From: Hydractinia symbiolongicarpus
Lineage: Eukaryota; Cnidaria; Hydrozoa; Anthoathecata; Hydractiniidae
Direction of reading: 5' to 3'
Assembly: GCF_029227915.1 (NCBI RefSeq)
Contig: NC_079889.1
Span: 11,160,001-11,224,000, forward strand
Length of the DNA stretch: 64,000 nucleotides
The notes under the pieces are model-generated. The model did not search any database, had not been told where the DNA came from, and saw nothing but the letters and a program-made list of their open reading frames with translations. Of the stretch, positions 13,301 through 24,999 are shown one piece after another; the first letter of the stretch is position 1, and each line of letters starts with the position of its first letter. A program made the translations under genes and the position numbers.

Positions 13301-16300
13301 TTAAATTCTTTTAACTGAGTCAATACCAGGTATAAAAAAGAAGCACATACATATTCCTTAGAAAAAGAGGAATGTTTTCCATGTCACGTACATACCGTTA
13401 TTATTTTTTTCATGCCACATTTATTTTAACTGATGGAATACAAGGTGCAGCTTTGTTAATAAGAAACACATTTTTTAAAAACAACAGTTTTATATAATGA
13501 TGTGATTTACTGAGCTTCACTGGTGTATTTTGTTGTTATTGTTGTTATTCTAAAAATTGAATGCTAGCTATGGTAATCACAAAGCTTTATTAGTCTAATG
13601 AGTTAAGTGATTCTCCATTAAGCTGATAGTAGTTTAGTGTAATTAACATAATTATTGACATATAGAGTATTTATGTTCAATATATTTAAGCCAATCTGTT
13701 CTTTATTTCTATCTCTTTTGGCTGTAGGTTTTATTCAGCTATCATTTTTTAGTTTTTTTAATATTGTGTCCATTTTGTATTTATCTCATATTTAGTTCTT
13801 GTATAAGTTGCTATACAGAAAGCCATTTTTTGACCAGTTGTAGTTTCAGATGTGTTTCTTCAATGTTTGTTTTAATTTGTTACTTCATGTCATTCCAAAT
13901 ATATAATAGTTTATTTAATAACTTTTTAGTATAGATTGTGAAGTATCACCCAAGCAAATTTTGAGTAACTAAGTAGGTTATAGTTTATGACCTTTTTTTA
14001 AATCTTGCACCATTGTATGTGTTCATTCGATATACATCTTTCTTAAAATCCAACCTTACTTTGAAAGTCAATGTAAATCCAACCTTACTTTGAATGTCAA
14101 TATAAATCCGCGAAGTCAAATTCGGAAAAACAAAATTCTTATTCTGTAAATTTTGCATTAACACATCAGAGTTAATTTTTTTTTCTCTACCTTTGAAAAA
14201 ATCTTTTTTTTCTGTCATATGTTAAATTTACAGTTTCTTATGTAAATCTTTACTACAACTCGAACTTTAAAGCCCTGGTGTGACCATGACCCAGCCTCTG
14301 TATTCATGTTGCAATTAGAATTGTATGTTTACAGAAATTATTGATTCAAATCAGCAAATATTTGTAAACATGGTATTTTTTTAAGTTCGGTGTAACTTGA
14401 ACTTACAAAAGTTATGCTCTACTTTTCTCTGTTAATTTAACTATTATTCCCGTTCCATTGCAAAACGAAATGTAAATTGTTGACGTGAAAAGTTTGCTGA
14501 CTCTAAACTGGGAAATGGCATATCACACAAAATTGCATGAGAAAGCATTTGACCAGTGTTTTGTCAGCTTCAAATTTGTTACAGAGTGCCTATTGTTTTA
14601 TGATTTTTTATATAATAAACTGAATTTAAAAATAAAGTGAAATAAAAGCAACAAATTCAATTGTTTTTGTTATAATTTTTTTCAGCTTTTACAGAAAGGT
14701 CAGAAATAAAAAAATAAAAAGAGTTAAAAACAGAGATGACTTGTTCATGAATAGATGATATATTTAAGTTCATAGACATTTCAATGCGTGTCATTTCTCA
14801 AGGTTATACAAGTTGTAATGAATAATATATAAATAAATTATAAATTACTATTTTTTTAAGTTGAATCAGTTTCTATAACATGTACTGTATAATTTACAAC
14901 GCTTGATACAACTGCATGAAAATCTGGACCTCTAGTTCACTTTGATTTTTTCATTCAGATTTGATTTTTTTTAATTCATTTATTGATTGGACTTTAACTT
15001 AAGATTCATACTAGCCAGTATGTAAGTAGTTTTTTTAACCTCTGAGTTATGTAAGATTTTGATTTTGATATTTGAAAACTGTTGATTTCACATTCAACAT
15101 TTTTTATATTCTTACCCAGTTAAAAAGAAAAAAAAAACATGTTTATTTTTTTTTTCTAGCGTTGGTGTTGGTTTCTAACAAAACTTTTCATTGTTTTAAA
15201 TTATGTTTTAGGACTGATGGTTCATATTATTGGGATCCAAATCATTTTGACCAAAGTGACGATGAGTCAATTCAATCCGACGTGCTAGCTGAACCTTTTC
15301 TGTAAGTTTTGTCAATTACTACAAGATATACGAACACAAATGTTTGCTTTGAAATGACACTCGTTCCACATAATAAGGTTGTTTAGTTAGTTTAGCGTGT
15401 AAGGAATCTTAGCCGTATGTGTTTGTCCCTGCATATGATTATGCTTCAGAATGTTAAATATATATGCGATTATATTAAGGCCAAACAAAGAATCACTTTA
15501 CTGTTTTTTCCATGGGAGTTCACAAAATTCTTTGCTATAGACAATATGCATTATACACAACAACAGACTCTAGTGAAAACCATGAGCAGTCCCTTTGAAA
15601 AACAAAATGGTAGACACTTTCAGCTGACAATGTATTTCTTAAAGAAATATGCTCCATTTGCAACGTTATATTATGCGTTGATAATGCAATGTATACAACT
15701 TTCTTTTTCTGCGAACAGTGATTTAATAAAAACCTTAGTATCAATTTTATTCCATATCTTCTGTCTAATTATTTACATTGTGTCGCCATTTTCAAATTTC
15801 AAACTCTCGCTGTTAGATCACATGATTATGAGTATTGTTTAACTTAGGGATCGCTGCTTAAAAATTATAATAAGGTTAAAATAAAGTGGAACTGTTCATT
15901 ACCAGCTTGAAGCTAGAATTTGGCAACCATAGGTGTAACTTTTTGATAACTAAACATTTAATGATAAATATTTGTTTTCATGAAGCAAACAAGTTGCTCA
16001 ATTTGGGTGAAAATTCAAGCAAGGACTTAACAATAGCAAAATGAACACCCAGGTTGATAATCTTTATTTTATGCATAAGAACAATTGCCTCTGGAAGAAG
16101 TTATTAGATCAATTTTGACCATCATGAAAAGAAAATGGAAATACAGTTTTCTAAAACTTTGCTTCAAATGTAGTTCAATAAAATGCTGAAATGTAATGAG
16201 GCCACAACTTAATTTTAATAACCACATGGAAATGTAAATTAGTAAAGAGTAGCCATCAGGTATAATTTTTTTGTAAAAATAAGATTTGATTTAACCACTA

Positions 16301-19300
16301 AGTACATTAACCTCTGTGCTCTGTCTTTAGATCTGACCAGAAATCAAACAGAATGTATGGTAAGTTTTCCTTTAAAGTTATGAAGGTTAAATTGAAGTTA
16401 GCCCAAAAAAAGAGTTGTTGAAGATAAAGATATTATTGTTTTACACTGTTATAAGGAGGTTATTCTTGGCTTAACATCTATTTTTCATTGTTGAACAGGG
16501 TAAAATTAATGGCCTTCTGCACACTTGGTTTACGATTGTGTTAGTTCTAAACTTCTTAGTACCTCCTGCCAAGCCTTCCTCGGTTTACTCTGATTTGAGT
16601 GCCTGAAGTTATCAAATCTTCTTCCCCAATTATCCTCCTTCATTCTTTCCAAGTCACCATCAGCTTAACTAACATAACACTTATTTTTCCTTTTTAGCAT
16701 GTGTGACCAGAGTATATTTCTGATTATTCTCCAACCAGTCCTCAGTGAGAAGTTTGTCCTTATTTCATCCTGTCAAGTCTTTTTTGACTAACCTCTGTGC
16801 TTTGTCCCTGGAACTATTATATCTCACTTTACTGCACTTTAATTATTTTCCTCTCCTATTCCATCCAAGTGCCATTTTAACAAACAAAATGTAAACCTGT
16901 TATAAGATACATTGTTTTGTTATTGTTTGCCTATCGTGAAATCTGTTTGTGTTTAGATAACCGAATTTCACAAACAAAACAATCTTCATACAGTTACACA
17001 CAACAAGGCAATACAAATTACTCATCACACAATGGAGATGTTCAATACAACGCATCTTATCAAGGAAATTATGAATACAACAACGAAGATCCAGACATAT
17101 CAATTGGTTCCCTCAGAAGTCATGACATAATGGAACATGAAGAAATGTACCACTTCGGAACAAATATGAAACGAAGTGCATCTAATCGCAGCGCCAATAG
17201 GATTCCTAGTCGACCCAGTTCTGTGCGATCTAATCGTTCATCAATCCGAAATGGGGATTTGGAAGAATATGATATTATAACTGCAGGTAATGCTTTGCTC
17301 AATCTCTGTTCGCTCTTCAAGAAATAATTGTTTGATTTCCAAATCCTATCCGTCTAGCATTTCTTGCAACTTTCGATAAAACCAAAACTTATCATCTTAT
17401 TCTACAACTTTGATTTTTCAACAAATAATTTTATTTCTCAAGCTGGTTTTTATTTTTCAACAAGGTATATTTTTGTGTTAAATTTTTAAAACAATTTTCC
17501 CTTAAGACTTGGTCTTTAAAATCTTTATTTTTTATAAAAACAACTGTGAAATTGTTGCTGTTGACAAGGAAATTGTGGGAGGGTTAATCAGTCCACAAAA
17601 ATTCAGATCATGCAGCATCATTTAATTTTGTTTGCAGCTTTACGCAATTCAAATTTAGTCCAAAATGCTTTATGAAGGTTTTTCCCTAGTATTCTGTTAT
17701 ATTTCCCATGGCCTTCTTGTTTTATTTTGCTTGGGTTTAGTAAGAGAGAGTAGATGAATCGAAGATAAATGTCGTCTCTCCTTACAAATACAAAAATGAG
17801 TAGTGTTTTGATTAGCAATGAAAGTAATTGTCATTATGAAAAATTAGAACGTCCACACCAGTCAGTAGAGCGTTCGAATCATGTCAAAGAGGTTGTGAAT
17901 TCACAAATTAAACACCCTAGAACCGCCTGTGTGGTTCCTCAATTGACAAGGTATATCCCTCGATATTAGTGAGATTATTCACATCAAATGTAAATCACTG
18001 ACATTAAATAACTACATTTCATAAGATTTAAAAAAATGCAAGGTTTTATAGTAAACCTCTTTAAAACTGCTGACATAAAAAGGGATATAAAACTTACCTG
18101 GAATTTTTCAGATTCTAACTTTTTACCTGTTCATTTATTGGCTACCTATTCTTTGTTTCGAATCAATTTTTTTTTAATCATAGGTTGTGTGTTTTCAACG
18201 TTAGGCAAATTCTTTCACAAGTCCATTAAAAAATTAAACTTAGATTTTGATGAATACTAAGAAGCTTTTTTGTCTATACCCTCTGCCAGCTTTCTATGAC
18301 TTGTGACTTTCTATGACTTCTATGACTTGTTCAGCTCGCTATTTTTGTTTATTTTTGTTAAAAAGGATAATCACTTTATTATAGATCAGTATAGTCGGCC
18401 AGTATCTCGTCAAAGTTCCTTATCACGTCGCAGTGAGCCTCCCCCATACAGGCAAACAAACCAATTTCAAACAAACAGCCAGTCACGTACCAGGAACAGC
18501 AGTGGTAGTTATGCCGTGAAACGTTCACAAACATTGCCGAAGAATAATGGCCATGCTTATTATCGTGAGGAATTTCGTTCAAGTACATTGCCACGGCGAC
18601 CAGCCTCAACCAACACGCCAGAGCCAACTTCTGAAGCTATAGTAGAAGAGGAGCGTGTAAATGCTGATGGTTCGTGTTTATGTTTTATATTTTCTTAAAA
18701 CATTAAAGAAAATATTATTCAGTTATTAAAATTAAAAATATTATTCAGTTATTAAAATTATAAGAAAAACATTTCTACGTTTGTTCAAGTTTGTAAACAA
18801 ACCATCCTTATAATATCTGATCAAATCCATATTTTTCTCTTTTGAGAGTTTTCTTTTAAAATTTAAAGTTGTATTTTAGGGTAAAATGAAAATTTGGGTC
18901 TCTAGTTTAGTCTTCAAAAATGTTTACATGGTTTTTGAGTGAAATAAAACTTATTTTAGTGTTTATTTCTTTAACTCTCAAAGTTTACATGTGAACACGA
19001 TTCATCTGAAAAGAGGCTTCGTGTATACAAAGTAATGACATTATGTGAACGCGATGAAAATAATTCATTTCGGATGAATCTCTTTTTGTGACTATGTGAA
19101 GGCTTCCTACGTTGTTGTTATAAAAATCCATTTTTTTTACTTTAAAACGAATTGTTTGTGGTTTGCAGTATTGGAATGCAATTAAGTACGTCAACTATCA
19201 GGTAAATACATATGCATATAGGTTAGGTACTGGCTATCTTTTATTTCAGTGCAAAACCTACCATATGTTAGAATGACGTGCATTTTCCTTTCTTAGGTTC

Positions 19301-22300
19301 AACAGTGCTTATTCGGCGGGTTGTTACAGCAACGACCACACAAGCCTATCATGAAAACGAGGTCCCAAAAGTTGAAGTACATATTAGCCCTGCTACAGAA
19401 ACTCTCATATCTCCCCCATTGTCACCAAATCATCAATTAAATACGCACTTACACCAACAGCAGACAAACTCATCCAGTCAAATGAACTCGATGTCCCAAT
19501 ATGAACAAGTGACTACAACTTCATACAACCATGACAACAGATATGAGATGCGTGCTGACCATCAGTACAACGAAGATAACGATGAGCGAGTTTCTGTTCG
19601 AGGTAAAAACATGTTTGCATCCTATTTCTTGCCAGAATACCATTTGCTTAGAATGGTAATAACAATATGGTCGCAGTATGTTTTTAATGATTTTTGCATA
19701 TGTTTTAAATTCTCTTTGTTGCAGGTAGTGAAAGAGCGTATTCAGGCTCAGGCTCACAGCCTAACAGTAACCCTCCATACAGACCTGCTAGCCAGGCTAG
19801 TTCTGTGCACAATAGATCAAGTTATGGCGATAACAATCAAAGCCGAACGATGAATACCTCGTTTGAATACACAGAATACCAAACACGTAATGATCAAAGC
19901 CAGCGTCGGTCATCAAAATCATCATCTGTGAAACTGCCGTACGGTCTACAAGCAGATGGAGGTGGTCAGTCTTATATTACTGAGGAAGTGATAACACAAA
20001 ATAATATTTACCTCGATGAAGGAGCAGCTAGTGGGGGTTTAATGGATGATGATTTCAATAGTGGTGTAGTTGGTAGTTCTACGTTTGGAATGGAACAAAC
20101 GGACTACTATGGAAGCGAAAATCATGCGGATAGTGAGTGGTTTATTTTGTTATAACGTAACGAATATGGAAGACACTATAGCGCGTAGAGACAGAGCATC
20201 ATTTGAATGTTTGTTATTCTAATTTTATTTTTCTTTCAACAAGTTAAAGTTTAAATTGAAGCAAAGAAGAGTTTTTTTTATCTCTTGATGAAGTTTATAA
20301 ACTGAATTTTAAGATTGATTATATACTATCGTTTAATGATAGCAAAAAAAAACACTGACATCCGCAGTAACATTTCACTTTTGTTAAATTGACCGAAATG
20401 AGCCACAATTTCGGGTGTTTAATGTAAAGGCAGGACTGATTTTACTTTATTTCGGGTGCAGTAAAAGTCTCATGAGAACGCCGTCTTCATATTTGCAAAT
20501 ACATCAACAACAACAACAATGCATCTTTTAAATTTAGGTACGAAGAAATCTGCTCAACAAAATGGCGTCGACCTGCTTGACTTACTAATGTACTTAAAAA
20601 CCGATGATAGCGCCTTGAAAGCGAATACTGCAGGTTATATCATGCATCTCAGTTATAATGATGATGACGCCAAAAGAAGAATAAGGTACGTGAGAATGGG
20701 CGTGGTCGGTTTTGGGAATTTAGTCAAATAGGGTCATGTTTTGTTTTCCACATGTGATTGCTCTTAGATATAAGGATGAGCTTTCAATGTAAAATCCTAC
20801 CATACATCCACTCTAAAATAATTTCTAATTCAAAAGGGTATTATTACATGTCGGGTTAATTTCTGTTTCCAAAAAGCACCCCTCTCTAAAAAATTTCTTA
20901 TTTCATCCTTTGTTAACCAAATTTACACAAGTTCATGTACATTTGTTTTCGCTCTCATTTCAGATATTATTGTATAACTATCCACCCCTTTTATGTGCCT
21001 CCCTCCCACCCCTTTTATGTGCCTCCCTGTTAATGCAAAGTTTAAGAGTGCTCAGAAAAGCCATTAAAAACTAAACTTGGTTGTTAGGATTTCATTTTTT
21101 GTCAGGATATTGTAATTTTCCATTCTGAACTTGAATCAATTCTCCCAAATTTAAAATTGCAGTTAGAATGTTTGTTTACATTAGAGAAGTGGACATTATT
21201 CCACTGTTGGTTCAACTGCTTGATCACGAAGACGAAGATTGTCATCGAAATGCTGCAGGAGCGCTCAAAAATCTCTCCTATGGACATTTCATTGAAGATA
21301 ATAAGGTAAACAACAGCGGTGGAGTGCAATTCTATTTTCTTCTCCTCCTCTGCGCTTCATTTTAAATATTTATAAGCCGTAATGACTCTTTCATCTATTT
21401 CGAAACATTCGCGATTTGATTTAATTTCGTGACTTTTTTGCTTGTCTTCTTAGATGGCAATTAGAAATTGCGGAGGTATCACGGCTTGTACCAGACTACT
21501 TTACCGAACATCGTGGATAGAAGTCCGCGAGCATGTCACTGGTGTTCTGTGGAATATTAGCTCAATTGAGGTAAATTGGGTGATTTATCTAGAGAATATC
21601 TTTGTATCGATAATCTCTGTTTCGATAATCTTTATCGATAATCTCTGTTTCGATAATCTATCGATAGCAATTTTATCAAGCGTTTATTAAAAATGTATAG
21701 CTCATTTTCTCAAAACTTTTTAGACGATCAAACAAGATGTTCTGAACGAGGCCGTCGAAGCTGTTGCCGAACTCATCGTTATTCCTCTCTCCGGATGGGA
21801 GAAAGAGTTTGCAGAGATGGGAAAGAAACCCGGTGTGGTCACGTGGTCTACACTATTACGTAACTCTACAGGCGTGTTACGAAATGTTTCGTCTGCCGGT
21901 TTTGAAGGACGCTCAAAGTTGCGCTCCATTGACGGGCTAGTTGACTCGTTGGTGTGGATTTTAAAAGCCGCCATAGCATCCAAGAATAACGATATCAACA
22001 ATAAGGTGCCGTTTGTTTACATTTCTGCAGGAGGGATAATCTTCTCTATAGAGTCTCTTCCACAGTGTATTTTACGTTGTATCTTACAGATTTTTGTTTA
22101 TGTTTCGTTATCAGCATGACGCCTGAGAGCGAGGTAAAATCTTCTATGCTCTCCTCCAAGTTGCTTGTTAACGTAAACTTTGTTTTTGACAGATTGTTGA
22201 AAACGTAACTTGCACACTGAGGAATTTATCGTACAAAGTCGATGTAGAGATAGACCGAAATGTTTACCCAGACGCTGCCAAGGTAACAATTAAAGATGGT

Positions 22301-22717
22301 ACCGATAGTAACATCAATGACAATCAAGTAAATGACAACAGTAATAAAAATGGTAGCAAAGGAGCGAAAAAGGAGCCGACCACAGAACTTGTTCCACAAG
22401 ACGCAACTAAAACCGGTTGTATCGGGATGAAGAAAAAACCCTTCGTGAAGCGAAAGACAAATCGTAGCAAACATCCTTTATCAAACGGCAACAAAAAACC
22501 ACCCCCTGAACAGTGGAAGTACCTTGTGCCCGTTCAAGAACACAGACCCACGCCCCTTGGTGTTGAATTACTATGGCAACAAGAAACAGTGACTATTTAT
22601 AGCTATTTGTTGACGAATTCAACGAATCCAATCACGCTAGAGGCTGCTGCTGCGGCTATCCACAATTTGTGTGGTTGCAAGTGGAATGTAAGGAGTTACA
22701 TATTTTTATGTATTCAT

Positions 22718-22764
<47 letters not shown>

Positions 22765-24955
22765 TTGCAAGAAAAAACGTTTTAGAGCGTTTTAGTCCAA
22801 CGAAAGAGGTATGGTTCACTAGCCCCTAACTAAAAAAGAGCTTTTTTGTTCCTTTTAAACAAGGCGTGAAATTGTTTCACAAACTGTTCAATTTTATTTT
22901 TAGTGGGCAGGCTTACTTCGTGTACATATACGTCTACAGAAGGGGATTCCCCCTATGCACGATTTGCTCTCCGTTGATCAAGAATATGTAGTGCGCTCCA
23001 TCGCATATGCTTTAAGAAATCTGTCTATAGATCGCACTAACAAATGGTCCATTGGTGAGTTTTTTCATTTGTATTTGATAGATGCATTATTGTTAAATCT
23101 GCATGGAGAGTTGGAAACAAGGTTGGATTAACTTATAACAACTTTTTAGTAGATCTTTCAGACGCTAAAATAGTTTAAATGTCCTTGTTTTCTTTGTAGG
23201 TAAGTTTGCCCACACTGGCTTACTGCAAGTTTTGCCCACGGTAAAAACTTACGAAACTGACTTGAAGCCAGCTGACTCAACCATCTGTGCAGTATTATCT
23301 GTCTTGCAAACTCTGGCTTACAAGGATTACTACAACTCGAAGTAAGATTGATTATTTGCTTGTTTGTTTGTTTGTTTGTTTTGTTTGCTGTTATTATTTT
23401 ATTTGTTGAAGGTTTTTACGATTAAAAGTGAGCCTCGTTTCCAGAATAATACTATTTTGAATATTTTACTCTTTTACAGGACTTTCATTCATCTCATTCG
23501 ATGTTAGCTCGTTTTTCTGTTATTACTTCATTGTTTGAAAATATCTCGCCTTAAAATGTTCAATGTATTGTTTGTCGATGACTATCGTTGAAATTCGTAG
23601 CTTAATTTTTCTTATTGACTAACTTTTAGGTATATTAAAGATGGCGGTGGTATTGAAAAACTAATTGGCTTAACCAGAGAAGCATCGAGCGGACGAAAAC
23701 AAGATGAAAAGCCGCTTCGAGTGTATTCCGAACGTGTCATCCTCGAAGCGAATAGGGTACGTTCATCGATTACCGCGCATGTTTTCGTTCGCACTCACAG
23801 CCTTTTTTTGTAAAAATTAGAATGGTGTGATGAATTGATTACTCCAGCTTGCAGTTTGCGTGGCATTAACTATAAGGCGCGCGTGTCACTAACTAACTGC
23901 GATGCATTTTTTTTTATGTAAAAACAAAATTTTCTAAGTTGATCAACAAAAAACTAACCACTAAATAATTAAAATTATATATATATATATCCTTTATATA
24001 ACGCATTTCGTGTTTCCGTTGCACGACGTTTTTCTTGCGGACAGACAATACGGCTATTATGAATATAGTGCCCGTGGAAAATCCATGGGAATTCGCCCGT
24101 CGCATCAAAGTTAATTAAATTATATGGCATTATTCACGGCTTGAAGATTTTGTGCATGGTTACCACGACTCGCTTTTGGCTGACAGACAAATTACAGGTA
24201 TTAATATAGAGACTAGTCGATCACTCGTGGAAAAATACGTGCGGTCGCCCGTCTTTTTATATCGTCTGTCGTGTTTTCGTAACAGAAGGACAAACAGACA
24301 CACAAACAGACAGACGATGGCTATTATTAAAGAGACTAGTCGGCCACCCGTGGAAAAATCTACGGGGTCGCCCGTCCTTTATATACTGCATTTTGTGTTC
24401 TTGTAACACCACCTTTTTCTAGCGCACAAAATGACAGACGGAATTCTGCAATTATTCAAACTTTTCTGACTGTTTTAGGTTTTGCTCTACATGTGGGAGT
24501 TTAAAGATTGTCGTGATGCTATTAAAGAACGTCCGTGGTCACACAGCAAAGCGGAAGATAACGAAAAAGCATTTAAAAATGCATCATTAAAGAAAAGCAA
24601 GTCGAACACTGATGCCTACGCGCAAATGGATCGCGCTGAAGATGTTGTGATCGCGAGCCGCGATTCAAGGCGATACGTTGATGTTGAAGCGGAAGACGAT
24701 AACGAGAACATCGATCAGTCGCGTGTTGAAAAACCACCTCTGGAGGAGTACGAAATGAGCAACATCGGTCATGGTGACGTTGCGCATGACGAAACACAGG
24801 ATGATGAACCATTGGTTCGTAAAAACAGTTCGCAGAAGAAAAAGAAAAATAACTGGTTCAAAAAAGACAATACAGAGGAGAGTAAAAAGGGGTCTAAAAA
24901 TAAACAAGATGAAAAAGCCAAGCTTGTGAAGGGTGAAGAGGATTCCTTTGTATAG
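4307..24955 (+). CDS. CTNND: p120/delta-catenin family armadillo protein (17 exons)
   Basis: Predicted armadillo-repeat catenin that binds the juxtamembrane tail of classical cadherins and modulates Rho GTPases. Exons: 4307-4810, 10978-11024, 15212-15301, 16331-16359, 16957-17286, 18385-18669, 19297-19602, 19725-20132, 20538-20685, 21185-21305, 21454-21570, 21724-22005, 22193-22687, 22904-23054, 23200-23341, 23630-23756, 24479-24955. Phases agree throughout and total 1353 codons. Residues 1-666 are Ser/Asn/Gln/Tyr-rich and probably disordered. The ARM domain covers about 667-1194, with typical pieces [46 protein letters not shown] and [11 protein letters not shown] charged insert lies near 912-994. 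The basic tail 1195-1352 ends DSFV, a class I PDZ ligand. The start was chosen for its context (aaagATGG) and the open 168-codon exon. Linking exon 1 across a 6.2 kb intron is the least certain step. It is longer than vertebrate p120 (about 970 aa). Confidence 0.9.
5517..5870 (+). mobile_element. tRNA-derived SINE candidate
   Basis: An A-box-like 'tagcttagtgg' at about 5527 is followed some 40 bases later by a B-box-like 'ggggttcgtttctcc', the spacing of an internal RNA polymerase III promoter. A tRNA-unrelated body follows. It cannot be a functional tRNA because the cloverleaf arms do not pair. The 3' limit is a guess. Confidence 0.5.
6754..7449. mobile_element. inverted-repeat element with repeated 'ccggattatg' motifs
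   Basis: The left end begins ttctgcccagattgcg and the right end finishes cgggcagaat, so the outer 9-10 bases are reverse complements. Inside both arms are many short copies of 'ccggattatg' / 'cctgattatg' / 'taatcagggc' in opposite orientation. This fits a non-autonomous DNA transposon of about 700 bp with long, degenerate terminal repeats. No transposase frame is present. Confidence 0.5.
11025..15211 (+). other. p120-catenin intron 2
   Basis: A 4.2 kb AT-rich intron. It carries one copy of a dispersed repeat (11446-11690, second copy near 51075) and a short tandem duplication at about 14040-14105 ('aatccaaccttactttgaa' twice). I see no gene in it. Confidence 0.5.
11446..11690 (+). repeat. 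dispersed repeat, copy A
   Basis: This block resembles 51075-51335 over its length. Shared segments in the same order include 'gatgttggacttatat', 'agtaatagcaaattttgaca' and 'ttaattaacataaaat' (or close variants). Both copies lie in introns in the same orientation. No terminal repeats or coding were seen, so its class is unknown. Confidence 0.6.
15302..16330 (+). other. p120-catenin intron 3
   Basis: A 1.0 kb intron from a gtaagt donor to a ctgtctttag acceptor. It includes an open frame of 141 codons (15417-15842), rich in Phe, Ile and Leu, typical of AT-rich noncoding DNA and not matching any family. Nothing else was seen. Confidence 0.5.
16540..16860 (+). repeat. dispersed repeat ('cctcctgccaag... 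aacctctg... ggaacta')
   Basis: Segments 'cctcctgccaag', 'cctcggt' and 'tttgtccctggaactat' recur at 26757-26815 as 'cctcctgccaagtctctctc' ... 'tttgccccaggaactatc'. This indicates an interspersed repeat, perhaps SINE-like. The boundaries are approximate. Confidence 0.45.
18721..18765 (+). repeat. short tandem duplication in a p120-catenin intron
   Basis: The phrase 'ttattcagttattaaaatta' occurs twice in tandem just after the 18385-18669 exon. It is a recent small duplication with no apparent function. Confidence 0.7.
21600..21668 (+). repeat. short tandem repeat 'tcgataatctctgttt'
   Basis: Several degenerate copies of 'tcgataatctctgttt' / 'tcgataatcttta' lie in the small intron between the exons ending at 21570 and starting at 21724. 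They are not coding. Confidence 0.65.
22716..22766 (+). repeat. (TTTA)n microsatellite
   Basis: About twelve TTTA/TTAT units lie just downstream of the donor at 22688 in a p120-catenin intron. It is likely to be length-variable between individuals. Confidence 0.9.
23356..23388 (+). repeat. (TTTG)n microsatellite
   Basis: A short run of TTTG units lies in the p120-catenin intron that follows the exon ending at 23341. Confidence 0.85.
24010..24420 (+). repeat. three degenerate ~140-bp repeats in the last p120-catenin intron
   Basis: A pattern of 'cgtgtttccgt' or 'cgtgttttcgtaac', then a 'gacagaca' run, then '(g)gctattat', then 'cccgtggaaaa', then 'cgcccgtc' recurs about three times, near 24010-24100, 24170-24260 and 24270-24380. 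The core 'gagactagtcg...cccgtggaaaaat' is best conserved between the last two. It is an intronic satellite-like block or a nested element remnant. Confidence 0.6.
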
Positions 24956-24993
24956 GAATCCCCATTTAGTAGACGTATTGTTTTCTAATTTCT

Positions 24994-24999
24994 AATAAA
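24994..24999 (+). terminator. polyadenylation signal AATAAA after p120-catenin
   Basis: A canonical AATAAA lies 39 bases after the catenin stop codon and is followed by a T-rich stretch. The 3' UTR would be very short if it is used. Confidence 0.5.

Noticed and set aside
15417-15842. 141-codon open frame in p120-catenin intron 3
   Set aside because: Phe/Ile/Leu-rich translation of AT-rich DNA with no splice logic or family match.
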